Source: Aplidium turbinatum (lineage: Eukaryota; Chordata; Ascidiacea; Aplousobranchia; Polyclinidae). Taken from it: 64,000 bases of DNA. The stretch's first letter is position 1. The number at the start of each line of letters is the position of its first letter. The notes beneath the pieces were generated by a model. The model was given only the letters and a program-made list of their open reading frames with translations. It did no database searches and had not been told where the DNA came from. Of the stretch, positions 62,497-64,000 are shown piece by piece. Location of the stretch: contig OU964928.1 in the NCBI GenBank assembly GCA_918807975.1, positions 15,645,823-15,709,822 on the forward strand. Direction: 5' to 3'. The translations under genes and the position numbers were made by a program.

Positions 62497-63327
62497 AAGC
62501 AGAATTGCATTTATGTCTAAATGAAAACTTTTTTATGCATTTTGGATTGTTAGCAAGACAAGTTGTAAAGACAGTTCACAGGTGGTCACGCAAAGTCTGC
62601 TTTGATCTTGTGAAGCATGAAGCTTCCTCAACCATTACTATGACGTCATTTGTTGACAAACAATTAGATCTTTTGGAAATTGAGCATTTGGCTGAGATAG
62701 AAGAAAACAATCTTGAAACAGCAAATCTCTCTTTGAAAATTCTTCAAAGGTTTGTTGTATTAGTTTTGTCTTATATTTTAATACCGTGGTACACTCAATT
62801 GTTTAATTTTGATAAATGTTGACATTAGATTTGCTGTATGCATGAGTCTGCATTAGATAAACAACTTGGAAGAGCAATCAGTACCAGTAGCCTATTTAAT
62901 AAAGCTGTGTAATTTCTGTGTTGAAACGGTGGTTGTTTTGTTTTCACATCGTAGTAGTTTCAAAAAGAAGCTTTCGAAACACAAAAAACTAGTACAGTAG
63001 GTAACTACTAACTAGGTATTTAATTCATAAATATTTTATTCTCATGATATGTTGGTTGTACAACAAAAGCATTCTTCTCATGATAGGTTGTTAATGCATG
63101 AGACTGCCTGCTACTAATTTTGAATGCTGAATGTTTTTTTCTAAATTTCTTTCACTTGTATGAAATGCCTGTGATATGTATTGATCATTATTTATTGTTT
63201 AGAAAAGGCATATGCATCCCCAAGCTCATCATTAATTCTTTAGAAACCGGCTTGTATGACAGAAGCATTGCCACCTTTGCGCTCAGAACTGTAAACAAAA
63301 CATTTCCATTCAATGTTTTATCCACAG
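62497..63327 (+). CDS. Unrecognised gene, two phase-matched internal exons
   Basis: Exon a 62497-62749: acceptor CATCTTTCAG, donor CAAAG|GTTTGT, open frame entered at phase 1 and left at phase 2. It codes EAELHLCLNENFFMHFGLLARQ..., with KTVHRWSRKVCFDLVKHEAS and a helical acidic end EIEHLAEIEENNLETAN. Exon b 63203-63327: acceptor TTATTGTTTAG, donor CACAG|GTAAAG, phase 2 to 1. It codes KGICIPKLIINSLETGLYDR and SIATFALRTVNKTFPFNV. The junction reads LKILQ-R-KGICIP. The helical, non-repetitive sequence with clean splice sites suggests a real gene. I do not recognise the family. Further exons (upstream of 62.49 kb and beyond 63.33 kb) were not found. Confidence 0.55.
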
Positions 63328-63508
63328 GTAAAGATTAAATGGCAACTACTTTTTTATGGCACACCATTTCTGGTATGCTTATTTTAATTCATATTTATGC
63401 ATAAAATGTGTAAAGTGTTTTTGCCCACTATTTTGTTCACATTGAAAAGAATTAAATGTCATGTTTCGCATTGTGGTGTTTCCCTTTATGGGAACATTTG
63501 TGTGCATA

Positions 63509-64000
63509 CAGTGGCGTACGCAGGATTTTCTCAAGGGGGGGGGGGGTTGACGGTAGCGTAGCTAAGAATTTTGAAAGGAGGGGGTTTGACGACCGGCGGG
63601 CGAAGCCCAACGGAGTTTTCGCCTGAGACGACACCCAGTGACGGGGGGGTCTGGGGGGGCTTCCCCCAGAAAATTTTGAAAAATTACTTTGAATTTGGTG
63701 CATTCTGAGAGCATTTTCAACAAAAATGTGGGTATAAATATTCCTGTAAAATGGTGCTGTCAGGTGGCATACCAAAAGGATAAGATCATGTTTTCTTCGG
63801 CATTTTTCGGAAATAAAGCCAAGTCTCTGCGTTTTCTTGTTGCTAATTCCTGGCTGAGATGTTTGAATGTTTGGTATTGGCAAAACTCGCTCTTTTAATG
63901 CAGTTTTGTTTAAAATTAGGCAAGTTTTTTTTAGACTGAAAGCATCATTCCCAAGCATAAAGAGACTGAAAGCATCATTCTCAATATAGTGACGTCACAC
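63509..64000 (-). mobile_element. Family B hAT-type MITE, second copy, cut by the window end
   Basis: From about 63545 the minus strand matches the 9359-9793 element along its length (shared frame peptide PNIQTSQPGISNKKTQR; end word GTAGCGTAGCTAAG). It runs off the window in GTGACGTCAC, which corresponds to the 9.42-kb position of the other copy. A second terminus CAGTGGCGTACGCAGG and a G-run at 63509-63547 suggest insertion in or beside another element. Confidence 0.75.

Overview
The window is animal (metazoan) nuclear DNA, AT-rich, with spliced genes and many transposon copies. No bacterial, viral or organelle gene layout is seen. The two named proteins are diverged from vertebrate orthologues as I recall them, which would fit a fast-evolving invertebrate deuterostome such as a tunicate. 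That placement is inference only.

The main gene is on the minus strand, from a start codon at 45796 to a stop at 15096. I traced 45 coding exons by hand. Every junction keeps frame and the exons sum to 7,875 nt (about 2,624 codons). The product is an orthologue of ZFC3H1, the zinc-finger scaffold of the nuclear PAXT RNA-decay connection. It has a basic, arginine/serine-rich N-terminus, repeated acidic/leucine motifs, coiled coils, the family zinc finger (C-x7-C-x4-C-x3-H) and a long C-terminal helical-repeat (HAT/TPR-like) region. Its long introns are largely filled by mobile elements: two hAT elements (intron 1), a Penelope-like element with hammerhead ribozymes (intron 2), a DNA transposon plus a SINE (intron 5), a piggyBac-type element inside a Harbinger-like one (intron 12) and a short Penelope relic (intron 25). 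One hAT-type MITE lies on the 5' end of coding exon 11 and may have been exonised.

Layout: 1-15 kb is gene-poor, with non-autonomous hAT elements, tRNA-derived SINEs and a LINE fragment. 15.1-45.8 kb is the ZFC3H1 gene. 46-59.4 kb is a transposon graveyard with several Russian-doll nests and a roughly 1.8-kb foldback whose arms carry short secretory-looking reading frames. 59.8-60.6 kb holds an intact, intronless LIX1/LIX1L (lowfat) homologue on the plus strand. 62.5-63.3 kb holds two in-phase exons of an unrecognised plus-strand gene that runs past what I can resolve. The last 490 bp are a second copy of the hAT-type MITE seen at 9.4 kb, inverted.

Many element ends are defined by target-site duplications (8 bp for hAT, 9 bp for two or three unclassified MITE families, TTAA for piggyBac, about 12 bp for the Penelope copies). 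Exon coordinates come from reading splice sites and phases by eye and may be off by a base in places (exon 6 in particular).
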